Translations under genes and position numbers: made by a program | The notes under the pieces: generated by a model | The model's input: only the letters and a program-made list of their open reading frames with translations | Database searches by the model: none | What the model was told of the DNA's origin: nothing | DNA from: an uncultured Eubacterium sp. | GTDB lineage: Bacteria > Bacillota_A > Clostridia > Lachnospirales > Lachnospiraceae | NCBI GenBank assembly: GCA_947653505.1 | Contig: CANTHI010000008.1 | Location: 1-19,615, forward strand | DNA: 19,615 bases | Direction: 5' to 3' | Shown here: positions 1-6,478 of the stretch, one piece after another | Numbering within the stretch: the stretch's first letter is position 1 | How the letters are laid out: each line of letters opens with the position of its first letter

Positions 1-33
1 GCCTACATAGATAGGAACAACAAGCGAAAATAA
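1..33 (+). CDS. C-terminal end of a small peptide, possibly a type I (holin-like) toxin; cut by the window edge
   Basis: Reading from base 1, the frame gives AYIDRNNKRK followed by TAA at 31-33. A short hydrophobic peptide ending in a basic, lysine-rich tail is typical of the small membrane toxins of Firmicute type I toxin-antitoxin loci. Only the tail is visible, so the hydrophobic helix cannot be checked. Support comes from context: two hairpins follow at once (34-71 and 83-116), and a good promoter points back towards the gene from 155-127, as expected for an antisense RNA. The frame could also be chance, since ten codons are weak evidence alone. Confidence 0.4.
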   Translation, partial: AYIDRNNKRK

Positions 34-71
34 ATAAGCCTACCTTGTACTTGGCAGTCGGGTAGGCTTAT
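34..71 (+). terminator. 11-bp hairpin directly after the small ORF
   Basis: ATAAGCCTACC (34-44) pairs perfectly with GGTAGGCTTAT (61-71) around a 16-base loop. It begins one base after the stop codon. No long T-run follows, so it may be a 3' stability structure or an RNA-RNA recognition element rather than the terminator itself. Confidence 0.5.
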
Positions 72-82
72 ATAGCATGCTG

Positions 83-116
83 GGAGGTCAACCACTTTGT
101 GGGCGGTTGCTCCTTT
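83..116 (+). terminator. Hairpin with short T tract, terminator of the left-edge transcript
   Basis: GGAG (83-86) plus CAACC (89-93) pair with GGTTG (105-109) plus CTCC (110-113), with a small bulge, followed by TTTAATT. This is the likely rho-independent stop for the small gene at the left edge. Confidence 0.55.
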
Positions 117-126
117 AATTGTCTAT

Positions 127-155
127 AATATAGCATATCTTGAATTTGATTGCAA
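127..155 (-). promoter_or_regulatory. Leftward promoter, probably for an antisense RNA
   Basis: Read on the minus strand: -35 TTGCAA (155-150), 17-base spacer, -10 TATATT (132-127). A transcript would run leftwards through both hairpins into the small ORF. This is the arrangement of type I antitoxin RNAs that overlap the toxin mRNA 3' end. Spacing and matches are good, but the antitoxin role is inferred. Confidence 0.5.
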
Positions 156-467
156 GAGTCTTTTTTGTCTGTCATATGTTTGACATTATTTCACAATTCT
201 ATATTATTAAGTGTTTACCCTTATTAGTTATGCTTAATTATGCGCTATTCAGAATCAGATGAGTTTGTATTATCTGGCAAGACAGAGTTGTCTCTCTCCA
301 TAGTTTCATCTATGGCATGATTGATAAAACGTGATATTTAGCCGGCATACACTTTTCCGCTACCAGTACCCAAAGCGTAAAGGACAAGCTAAACAGGGCC
401 GCTTCCCTCATCCAGCCTCCGGATAGCCAAAACGTAACACATAAATCAAAAAAGTAACAGAAGAAGC
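156..467. other. Intergenic stretch with small hairpins and one diverged repeat; no gene seen
   Basis: AT-rich DNA with no convincing coding frame. Two small perfect hairpins lie side by side: AGACA/TGTCT (280-293) and CCATAG/CTATGG (298-315). The part from about 375 to 440 resembles, in inverted orientation, sequence at the right end of the window (see the repeat entries). A short minus-strand frame across 408-644 overlaps the first real gene and has no ribosome site. Confidence 0.6.
412..440 (-). repeat. Diverged intergenic repeat, left copy (inverted relative to the right copy)
   Basis: Read on the minus strand, these 29 bases match 19418-19446 on the plus strand at 24 of 29 positions, including the shared cores TTTTGGCT and TCCGGA. 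Weaker similarity seems to continue for about 40 bases beyond. The two copies bracket every gene in the window except the left-edge fragment. Confidence 0.55.
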
Positions 468-495
468 TTGAAAATCTTTGTTATTTGTATAAAAT
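468..495 (+). promoter_or_regulatory. Candidate promoter for the PRTase-StiP genes
   Basis: TTGAAA (468-473), 16-base spacer, TAAAAT (490-495); each box matches the sigma-A consensus at five of six positions. It lies about 55 bases before the ATG at 549. Other boxes in this AT-rich DNA are possible. Confidence 0.45.
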
Positions 496-510
496 TTAAT
501 AAGAAGACAC

Positions 511-522
511 TGCAAATTTGCA
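511..522. promoter_or_regulatory. 12-bp perfect palindrome, possible operator
   Basis: TGCAAATTTGCA is a perfect palindrome lying just after the expected transcription start of the 468-495 promoter and before the ribosome site GGAG (539-542). It is well placed for a dimeric repressor. No regulator gene is seen nearby and short AT-rich palindromes can be chance. Confidence 0.3.
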
Positions 523-548
523 GCCAGTAAAAAGAAATGGAGTAGTTT

Positions 549-1694
549 ATGATAAACCAGAATACAGATCTGATCAGGATCGCAAAAAGAGAAAATAACA
601 AAAAGAGAAATTACCTGGTCATCAACCGTCTGCAGGGAAAACATATTCCGGTAGAACCAGCGAAAGCGCTTGATATGTTCGGGCAGCTGGCGGACTGCCT
701 GAGGGAAAGCAATGCCGGCAAAAAGATTCTTGTCATTGGATTTGCAGAGACGGCGACAGCGATCGGTGCGGTTGTGGCAGTAAAATCAGGCGCTTATTAT
801 ATACAGACGACGCGGGAAGAGATTGCTGGCGTTTCGTATATCTGTTTTTCGGAGGAGCATAGTCATGCCACGCAGCAGAGACTGGTAAAGGAGGATCTGG
901 ACCAGGTGATGCCTGGGATTGAGCGTGTTGTGTTTGCCGAGGATGAAGTGACGACGGGACATACGATCCTGAATCTTGTGGATGCGCTGGAACAGGAATA
1001 TCCGGGTCAGGCGGAGTATGCAGTGGCTTCGATTCTTAACGGCATGGATGAGACGTCGCTGGAGGTTTTTAAAGAGCGCGGTATCTGTCTGTATGCACTT
1101 GTAAAGACGGGACAGGAGGATTATTCTGCAGCTTTGCAAAACTATGTCCGGAAAGGGGATTCGGTCAGTCTGATGCGGGAAAAGTCTGGTGCGGTGTGGG
1201 AGAACCAGGAGGCAGTGCATGCGTCAGAACATCCTGCGCTGGCAGAAATTAAGATCATCGGCTGCATGGATGCGAGAAGGCTGGTATCTGCAGATGCATA
1301 TCAGAATGCGTGTGAAAAACTGTACCGGGAAATAGAAAGACGCCTGCAGGAGCCGCTGGCGGGCAGGATTCTTGTATTAGGTACGGAGGAATTTATGTAT
1401 CCGGCGATGTATGCGGCAGACAGGATGGCGCAGGCAGGCGTTCAGGTCTGGTTTCATGCGACAACGAGGAGCCCGGCTGAAGTATATAAAGAAGCAGAAT
1501 ATCCGCTGCATGTACGGTATGAGCTTCCCAGCCTGTATGATCCTCACAGACGGACTTTTGTATATGATATTGGTACGTATGATATGGTTTTTATCATAAC
1601 AGATGCTTCCTGTGAGGACCGGACAGGTCTGGATGCGCTCATACAGGCTGTTGCTGTAAAAAACGACAAAATAGTAATTGTCAGGTGGTGTTGA
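549..1694 (+). CDS. PRTase-TRSP domain protein of the Ter-associated biosynthetic module
   Basis: 381 aa, cytoplasmic. Residues about 20-200 form a phosphoribosyltransferase fold. The strand-plus-loop FAEDEVTTGHT (about 129-139) is the PRPP-binding motif, with paired acidic residues and TTG. Residues about 230-381 match the TRSP domain; its name-giving TRSP tetrapeptide is present at 306-309. This architecture (PRTase_2 plus TRSP) belongs to the enzyme set found beside tellurium-resistance (Ter) genes and proposed to make a nucleoside-like metabolite by moving ribose-phosphate units; no reaction has been shown. The ATG at 549 has GGAG six bases upstream. The downstream StiP-like gene starts within or just after the 3' end, so the two are translationally linked. 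Family assignment is firm; substrate unknown. Confidence 0.85.
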   Translation: MINQNTDLIRIAKRENNKKRNYLVINRLQGKHIPVEPAKALDMFGQLADCLRESNAGKKILVIGFAETATAIGAVVAVKSGAYYIQTTREEIAGVSYICFSEEHSHATQQRLVKEDLDQVMPGIERVVFAEDEVTTGHTILNLVDALEQEYPGQAEYAVASILNGMDETSLEVFKERGICLYALVKTGQEDYSAALQNYVRKGDSVSLMREKSGAVWENQEAVHASEHPALAEIKIIGCMDARRLVSADAYQNACEKLYREIERRLQEPLAGRILVLGTEEFMYPAMYAADRMAQAGVQVWFHATTRSPAEVYKEAEYPLHVRYELPSLYDPHRRTFVYDIGTYDMVFIITDASCEDRTGLDALIQAVAVKNDKIVIVRWC

Positions 1695-1695
1695 T

Positions 1696-2784
1696 TTGAA
1701 AAGTTCTTATAAAAAGGAAGACGTAGTTTTACTGTTAAAAGATATTACAGGACTTGTTGAACCGCAGCCGGCAGAAGAACGGGAGCGGCTCATACAGTCC
1801 GGCAGGCATTATTGTGAAATGCTGCCAAAAGAGTATGTTCCGACAGAAACATATATGCAGGTATATGAGCAGGCACTGCGGATCTATGCGTTGCCGACAG
1901 CGGCAGCAGTGGCCAGTCTGGCAGAAAAGATTTTAAAGAAAAGAGGGCGTGGGGTAGTGCCTGTCTCACTGGCCCGTGCAGGGATTCCGGCGGGAATCCT
2001 GCTGAAACGGTATATCAGGCAGAATTATCAGCTGGAGCTGCCGCATTATGCGGTTTCGATTATCAGGGGGAGGGGGATCGATAACAATGCCATGCACTAT
2101 CTGCTGCAGCGGTATGAGCCGCAGCAGCTGCTGTTTGTGGATGGATGGATTGGAAAAGGTGCGATAGCAGATGAACTAAAAAAAGAAATGGCTGCTTATG
2201 CAGGGGTATCGCCGGAGATTGCGGTACTGGCGGATCCTGCTAACGTGACCGGATTATATGGGACGCGGGAAGATCTGCTGATTCCGAGTTCCTGCCTGAA
2301 CTGTACGGTATCCGGTCTGATCAGCCGGACGTTTTTAAGAAGTGATGTGATTGGAGAACATGATTTTCATGGCGCGGTTTATTATGGGGAACTGGAATCG
2401 TCCGATTTGTCTTACGCATTTATCCGTGAGATTGAAAAATATTTTGAAAAGCCGGAAGCATTACGGACAGAAACAGATGCTGCAGGACTGGAAGCAGGAA
2501 ATGAAAAAGCAGCTGTGCCAGGGACCGGACTGGAAGAAGTGCATGCGGTTGCGCAGGCATTTGGGATTACGGACATTCATCTGATCAAGCCGGGCATCGG
2601 GGAAACGACAAGGGTTCTGCTAAGACGTGTTCCGTGGAAGGTGCTTGTAGATGAACGCTGGAAATCCGATGCTGCGCTTATGCATATTTTCCGGCTGGCA
2701 GAGGAAAAAAATGTTCCGGTGGTCTGCTACCCGCTGCAGCATTATAAGTGCTGCGGGCTGATAAAAAAGATGGGGGATGTCTGA
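1696..2784 (+). CDS. StiP-family protein with C-terminal PELOTA-type RNA-binding domain
   Basis: 362 aa from a TTG start at 1696. I prefer it because AGGTGGTG (1683-1690) sits five bases ahead; an in-frame TTG at 1678 would add six residues but has no such site. The start lies just after the stop of the PRTase-TRSP gene (TGA 1692-1694). The N-terminal opening (EDVVLLLKDITGL, then ERERLIQSGRHYCEMLP) and the segments VSLARAGIPAG, IIRGRGID and FVDGWIGKGAI are typical of the StiP family, annotated as a putative cysteine protease. Cysteines in the SSCLNCTVSGL stretch are candidate active residues, not confirmed. Residues about 283-362 (KPGIGETTRVLLRRVPWKVLV) form a PELOTA_1-like domain. Family known from Ter-linked gene clusters; function there is unproven. 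Confidence 0.82.
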   Translation: MKSSYKKEDVVLLLKDITGLVEPQPAEERERLIQSGRHYCEMLPKEYVPTETYMQVYEQALRIYALPTAAAVASLAEKILKKRGRGVVPVSLARAGIPAGILLKRYIRQNYQLELPHYAVSIIRGRGIDNNAMHYLLQRYEPQQLLFVDGWIGKGAIADELKKEMAAYAGVSPEIAVLADPANVTGLYGTREDLLIPSSCLNCTVSGLISRTFLRSDVIGEHDFHGAVYYGELESSDLSYAFIREIEKYFEKPEALRTETDAAGLEAGNEKAAVPGTGLEEVHAVAQAFGITDIHLIKPGIGETTRVLLRRVPWKVLVDERWKSDAALMHIFRLAEEKNVPVVCYPLQHYKCCGLIKKMGDV

Positions 2785-3744
2785 CTACTCTATGCCGTAG
2801 ACTTCTGACAGCCATAAAGTCTGCCTGGCCCAGTTTGTGTGCGTTTTTTTCTCATTCATGCGTTCCCTGGAAGGGTTTGCGGATACATCACGGGTGGATG
2901 TGTGGTCCCAGTTTAAAATGCTGTATGCATCGTCATAGTCTTTTTGCGTGACGCGGTACGCGCGGTTAACGACTTCGATCTGGTTTGGGTGGATGACTGT
3001 TTTTCCGATAAATCCGCACAGCTTATCATCGGCAAGCTCCTTGCGAAGACCTGCTTCCCATCCTTCACCATTGTAATATTCCCATACCGGACCAGATACG
3101 ACATAATCCATGCCGTAAACAGTCAGAATGTCCGAAAAAATATCGGAAACCGGACGGATTTTATGAATCGATTCATTTTCATGGCGCCGGAAGGAAAACA
3201 GATGACACAGATCGTTTCCGCCGACGCGGATATTCAGTACGCGATCTTCTACCGCAGCAAGCTTTTCCCTGAGCTGATAGAGTGTATCAATACGGGTGCG
3301 CAGATCGACGATGCAGGCGCTTTCATAAATGGGCATCAGGTAAACCGGCTGGTCAGACTGTTCGTTGGCAGCCATGACGGCCTGTATGTAAGCATCCGCG
3401 TTTTCAGGTGAAAATTTCGGGATGATAAATCCAAAGATCAGCTTCCGGCTGCTGCCAGACAGAGCGATCATCCGCTGAATCTGCTGCGGGCAGCGTACCC
3501 GGATAAAGATTTTAGGAAGATAAAAAGAAGCATACTCCGCTGCGTGCCGGATTTTATGGAGGGATGCGGCAAGCGTGTGCTCCGCTGCTTCTACATGCTG
3601 GTCACTAATTGTATCTTCCAGACACAGGGATAAGGAAAACCGGGTGCCAAACTGTTGCTGTATGACAGACGGCGCAATCGTTTCCCGGTTAGCAGGACAG
3701 TATAACAGAGGTCCTACGCTGTAATAAATGGATGAATTTTTCAT
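2785..3744 (-). CDS. HpcH/HpaI aldolase / citrate-lyase-beta-like C-C bond lyase (Ter-associated type)
   Basis: 319 aa from the ATG at 3744, chosen because AAAGGAGC (3758-3751) lies six bases upstream; an ATG six codons earlier lacks a ribosome site. The protein has features of the citrate-lyase-beta TIM-barrel superfamily: CLEDTISD near the N-terminus, an acidic active-site strand MPIYES, the metal/substrate motif RVGGNDL, and GKTVIHPNQIEVVNRAY near the C-terminus. This divergent branch (C-C_Bond_Lyase) accompanies PRTase-TRSP and StiP genes in Ter clusters and is proposed to cleave or form a C-C bond in the same metabolite pathway. It converges on StiP, and the two stop codons are directly adjacent (2784/2785). 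It has its own promoter at 3815-3787. Confidence 0.85.
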   Translation of the reverse strand: MKNSSIYYSVGPLLYCPANRETIAPSVIQQQFGTRFSLSLCLEDTISDQHVEAAEHTLAASLHKIRHAAEYASFYLPKIFIRVRCPQQIQRMIALSGSSRKLIFGFIIPKFSPENADAYIQAVMAANEQSDQPVYLMPIYESACIVDLRTRIDTLYQLREKLAAVEDRVLNIRVGGNDLCHLFSFRRHENESIHKIRPVSDIFSDILTVYGMDYVVSGPVWEYYNGEGWEAGLRKELADDKLCGFIGKTVIHPNQIEVVNRAYRVTQKDYDDAYSILNWDHTSTRDVSANPSRERMNEKKTHTNWARQTLWLSEVYGIE

Positions 3745-3771
3745 GAAGCTGCTCCTTTTCATGGGCTGTGA

Positions 3772-3791
3772 ATACTATATTTTTATAGTAT
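3772..3791. promoter_or_regulatory. Perfect inverted repeat over the start of the lyase transcript
   Basis: ATACTATA (3772-3779) and TATAGTAT (3784-3791) flank a four-base TTTT. The right arm overlaps the -10 box of the minus-strand promoter, so a bound protein could block it. Role inferred from position only. Confidence 0.35.
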
Positions 3792-3815
3792 ATCGGTTTT
3801 GGAAAGATATAACAA
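3787..3815 (-). promoter_or_regulatory. Promoter of the C-C bond lyase gene
   Basis: On the minus strand: -35 TTGTTA (3815-3810), 17-base spacer, -10 TATACT (3792-3787). It lies 43 bases before the ATG at 3744. Box matches and spacing fit sigma-A. Confidence 0.6.
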
Positions 3816-3859
3816 TGAATTTATGATTTTTTTAGAAAAACAGTCTAACAGTTCAGGCA

Positions 3860-3885
3860 GGTCTTTGCACTCCGCTGCAAAGACC
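3860..3885. repeat. 10-bp perfect hairpin between the divergent transcripts
   Basis: GGTCTTTGCA (3860-3869) pairs perfectly with TGCAAAGACC (3876-3885) around a six-base loop. No T-run follows on either strand, so it is not a standard terminator. Its right arm runs into a 24-base element found again at 12128-12151, so it may be part of a dispersed intergenic repeat. Confidence 0.5.
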
Positions 3886-3904
3886 GTGAGAACATGATTC
3901 AGGA
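3881..3904 (+). repeat. 24-base element, copy 1 (before the main operon)
   Basis: Begins AGACCGTGAGAA and ends ATGATTCAGGA. It matches 12128-12151 at 22 of 24 positions. Both copies lie in non-coding DNA upstream of a gene of the main module. Confidence 0.55.
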
Positions 3905-3940
3905 GTGAGGGGCGATTTTGCGCGAAACGCCCAACTCATG

Positions 3941-3969
3941 TTTACAACACTCAAAAGGTATGATATCAT
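3941..3969 (+). promoter_or_regulatory. Extended -10 promoter of the main module
   Basis: TTTACA (3941-3946), 17-base spacer, TATCAT (3964-3969) with the extended TG at 3961-3962. Each box is one base off consensus. A start near 3976 would give a leader of about 26 bases with the ribosome site. It is the strongest plus-strand promoter I see in the window, and the genes to 19260 then follow mostly with short gaps. Confidence 0.6.
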
Positions 3970-4001
3970 TAACAGAAAAGAAAAAGGACGTGATCAGACA
4001 A

Positions 4002-4280
4002 ATGACAGAAATCATTTTACTTATCATGGGCTGTTCTCTCGCTCTGTTGTTTTTTATATGGCTGGTATTTGGAAAAAAGATAACTTCCAAAACAGCTGCA
4101 CTTCTTATGGATATCGGACTGGTAGCGCTTTGCGCCGCCACGATCGTCTGTGGCCTGCTGCTGCGGCAGGAAAAATATCAGGATGCCGGCGCCGGGATCG
4201 TCACACCAATGAATCAGCAAACAGAAATACAGACACATACAGATACAGATCCCACAGTGGTTACACAAAGAGAAAGATAG
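4002..4280 (+). CDS. Small two-helix membrane protein, unrecognised
   Basis: 92 aa from the ATG at 4002. AAGGACGTGAT (3984-3994), one base off the ideal 11-base Shine-Dalgarno, sits seven bases before it. Longer in-frame starts at TTG 3918 and ATG 3960 precede or overlap the promoter and are unlikely. Residues about 3-23 and 33-54 are hydrophobic helices separated by a short basic GKKITSK loop, which predicts the loop in the cytoplasm and both ends outside. The C-terminus (about 57-92) is polar and rich in Gln and Thr. No family recognised. The gene ends 12 bases before the vWA gene, so it may be a small partner of that membrane protein. Confidence 0.7.
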   Translation: MTEIILLIMGCSLALLFFIWLVFGKKITSKTAALLMDIGLVALCAATIVCGLLLRQEKYQDAGAGIVTPMNQQTEIQTHTDTDPTVVTQRER

Positions 4281-4292
4281 GGGGCCAGAGGT

Positions 4293-6311
4293 ATGAAAAC
4301 TATAAGGAAAGCAGTCTTTGTGCTGCTGTTATCTGCCGTATTGCAGATACTGGCATGGCCGGCCGGGACCGTGTCTGCATCCGGAGCAGGCGGCGTGAAC
4401 AATATGAATGTCGTATTTGTACTGGATGGCAGCGGTTCTATGTATACGACGGATAAGGACCAGCTGCGGTTTGAGGCATTGGAGCTGTTTCTGGGTCTTT
4501 CAACGGAATCCGGCAATTATATGGGTGCAGTCGTTTTTGACGATGCGGTTATTTTAAAGCAGGAGCTTGTCCCGATTCATGGCAAAGCAGATAAGAGTGA
4601 GCTGTCAGGGAAAGTCCGCAAAGCGGTCAGCAATGGCGATACGGATATCGGCAGCGCGCTGCTGGAAGCCGTGCGGATGCTCAAACAGTCCGGCAGTCCG
4701 GATCTGCCGTCTGCGATTATTCTGTTGTCGGATGGGAATACGGATCTGCCTAAAGACCGGACGGGTGCAAAGCTGGCGGAGTCCGCGCACCGCAAGGCGG
4801 CAGCGATTGATTATGCCAGACAAAAAGAGATCAGCGTGCACGCGGTCTGCCTCAACGCTAATGGCAGGGCAAAGAAAGAAGAGCTGCAGGAGATCTCGGA
4901 TGCGACAGGCGGTACCTGCGTGGAAGTAAAGCGGGCGAAGGATCTCAAGGATGTATTTAATCAGTTTTACAATATTATCTATTCTACAAAGACGATGAAT
5001 CTCGTCGATACGAAAATACCGAAAAGCGGGGAATTAAAAGTACCGTTTTCGATTCCGGTCATAGGCGTGAAGGAAGCGAATATTATTATCAATACGCTGA
5101 ATCCGGATACGACCTACAACCTTTTTCATCCGCAGGGGTATGGGTATACGAGGGCAGAGCTGGATGATATGGTCATTCAGGCAAAGACGTTTACCGTGAT
5201 TAAAATCGAAAAGCCGGAGCCTGGGGACTGGGAGCTTGTAGTGCGTGGAGCGCGCAGGGATCAGGTCAAAATAGACATGGTTTATAATACCGATCTGTCA
5301 CTAAAGCTGCAGCACAAGGAACTGCAGTCCAGCGGACAGAAGGTCCAGTGGGAGCTTACCGTACAGGCGGCAAATGAAGGGGAGGCTGTGCCGAATGAAA
5401 AGGTCTACCAGCAGTATCCGTTCTGGGCCGTCATTACCGATCCGTCCACCGGGGATACCAGGAAGCTGGAGCTGGCGGCAGATGGGACATGCTGCAGCGG
5501 TCAGTTTGAAACAGAAGGCTATGGAAAATACAAAGTGCAGGCATTTTGTGAGATCGAGGATATGAAAGTAAGGTCTAATACCCTGAAGGTGCAAAAAGCC
5601 AATACGCCTCCGGAGTGGAAGCAGGATCCGGTCGTAATTGACAAAAAGATCCATCTGTTTTCCAGAAAGCTGTATACGCTGGATCTGAACACACTTGCAA
5701 AAGATGCGCAGGACAGCAGTCTGGAGTTTCGGATTGCGGATTCGGAGTTTGAAAAAGGGCAGGTACAGATTGCGGATGGTTCCGAATTAAAAATAAAGAT
5801 CCGCTCCTGCGGCAGCGGCAGTCTGACGGTAGAAGCGGTTGATCAGGCCGGGGCATCTGCACAGGCCAGGATACAGATTCAGACTACTTCTGTGACCGGA
5901 TGGATTGTGCTGGCAGTTATTCTGGTATTGCTGCTGGCAGCGTTGATTGTGTGCCTGCCGCTGATCCGTTCTTATCTGAGCATTGTGCGGGGCACGGTTC
6001 AGATTCTGACCTTTGGAGAAGATGGCACGGATCTGCCGGTTACATTTGATGGGGAAAAAGGCAGGATGTATCTGGCAAGACAGATTCATCCGTCGCAGGA
6101 TATCGGGATCCGGCTGGACAAGTGCTATCTGACTGCGGGAGAGAAAAACAGCTGGATTTATCTCATATCGGCAGACGGGTATTATTCCGATCAGGATGGG
6201 GGACAGAAGAAAAAGAAAATCCGTATCCGTGCAGGAATAGAAGTAACGATTAGCGGTGATGCTGATTTTGCGGATGGAATGCGGATTACGTATCTGCCGT
6301 ATCAGGACTGA
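4293..6311 (+). CDS. Secreted, membrane-anchored von Willebrand factor A (vWA) domain protein
   Basis: 672 aa. A signal peptide covers about residues 1-29 (basic start, hydrophobic core, VSA-S cleavage site). The vWA domain (about 38-215) has a complete MIDAS metal site: DGSGSM (45-50), Thr117 and Asp147 in LLSDGN. Beta-rich regions follow. About 440-533 resembles a cadherin- or Ig-like module (LAKDAQDSSLEFRI to VEAVDQAGASAQARI). A single membrane helix (about 535-557) leads to a cytoplasmic beta-rich tail of about 110 residues, possibly the part that contacts cytoplasmic partners. The vWA domain should therefore face outward and bind a ligand through a metal ion. The ribosome site (AGAGG) is weak, consistent with coupling to the small gene 12 bases upstream. 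Ligand unknown. Confidence 0.85.
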   Translation: MKTIRKAVFVLLLSAVLQILAWPAGTVSASGAGGVNNMNVVFVLDGSGSMYTTDKDQLRFEALELFLGLSTESGNYMGAVVFDDAVILKQELVPIHGKADKSELSGKVRKAVSNGDTDIGSALLEAVRMLKQSGSPDLPSAIILLSDGNTDLPKDRTGAKLAESAHRKAAAIDYARQKEISVHAVCLNANGRAKKEELQEISDATGGTCVEVKRAKDLKDVFNQFYNIIYSTKTMNLVDTKIPKSGELKVPFSIPVIGVKEANIIINTLNPDTTYNLFHPQGYGYTRAELDDMVIQAKTFTVIKIEKPEPGDWELVVRGARRDQVKIDMVYNTDLSLKLQHKELQSSGQKVQWELTVQAANEGEAVPNEKVYQQYPFWAVITDPSTGDTRKLELAADGTCCSGQFETEGYGKYKVQAFCEIEDMKVRSNTLKVQKANTPPEWKQDPVVIDKKIHLFSRKLYTLDLNTLAKDAQDSSLEFRIADSEFEKGQVQIADGSELKIKIRSCGSGSLTVEAVDQAGASAQARIQIQTTSVTGWIVLAVILVLLLAALIVCLPLIRSYLSIVRGTVQILTFGEDGTDLPVTFDGEKGRMYLARQIHPSQDIGIRLDKCYLTAGEKNSWIYLISADGYYSDQDGGQKKKKIRIRAGIEVTISGDADFADGMRITYLPYQD

Positions 6312-6392
6312 CAGAACTGTATGAACAGTATCGTATCGGCAGAATCGTATGAATGGTACGGTATTGACAGAATCATATTGAAAAAATTGTTT
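6309..6392 (+). repeat. Imperfect 28-bp direct repeats starting at the vWA stop codon
   Basis: Three units begin at 6309, 6337 and 6365, exactly 28 bases apart. Each starts with a TGACAGAA- or CGGCAGAA-like core followed by a TATGAA- or TATTGAA-like core. Units 1 and 2 agree at 20 of 28 positions; units 2 and 3 agree only in their first 17 (12 of 17). It may be a regulator-binding array or a decayed tandem duplication. Confidence 0.45.
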
Positions 6393-6402
6393 TACGGGAT
6401 AT

Positions 6403-6430
6403 TTGAATATCTACGGCTGTACTGTATAAG
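6403..6430 (+). promoter_or_regulatory. Possible internal promoter before the tubulin-like gene
   Basis: TTGAAT (6403-6408), 16-base spacer, TATAAG (6425-6430). The boxes match consensus at four and five positions. The 167-base gap between vWA and tubulin-like genes would leave room for separate control. A TTGACA at 6364-6369 lacks a matching -10. Confidence 0.3.
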
Positions 6431-6478
6431 CCGCAGAAAACGGGGAGCATTTTGGGTGATCAGAAAGGAAGAATATTT

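Noticed and set aside
3860..3885. Rho-independent terminator
   Set aside because: The stem is perfect but neither side is followed by a T-run, and no transcript is expected to end there.
3905..4456. 183-codon plus-strand frame over the small membrane gene and the start of the vWA gene
   Set aside because: Composition is Arg/Tyr-rich and it overlaps two genes with better starts, membrane helices and a signal peptide.
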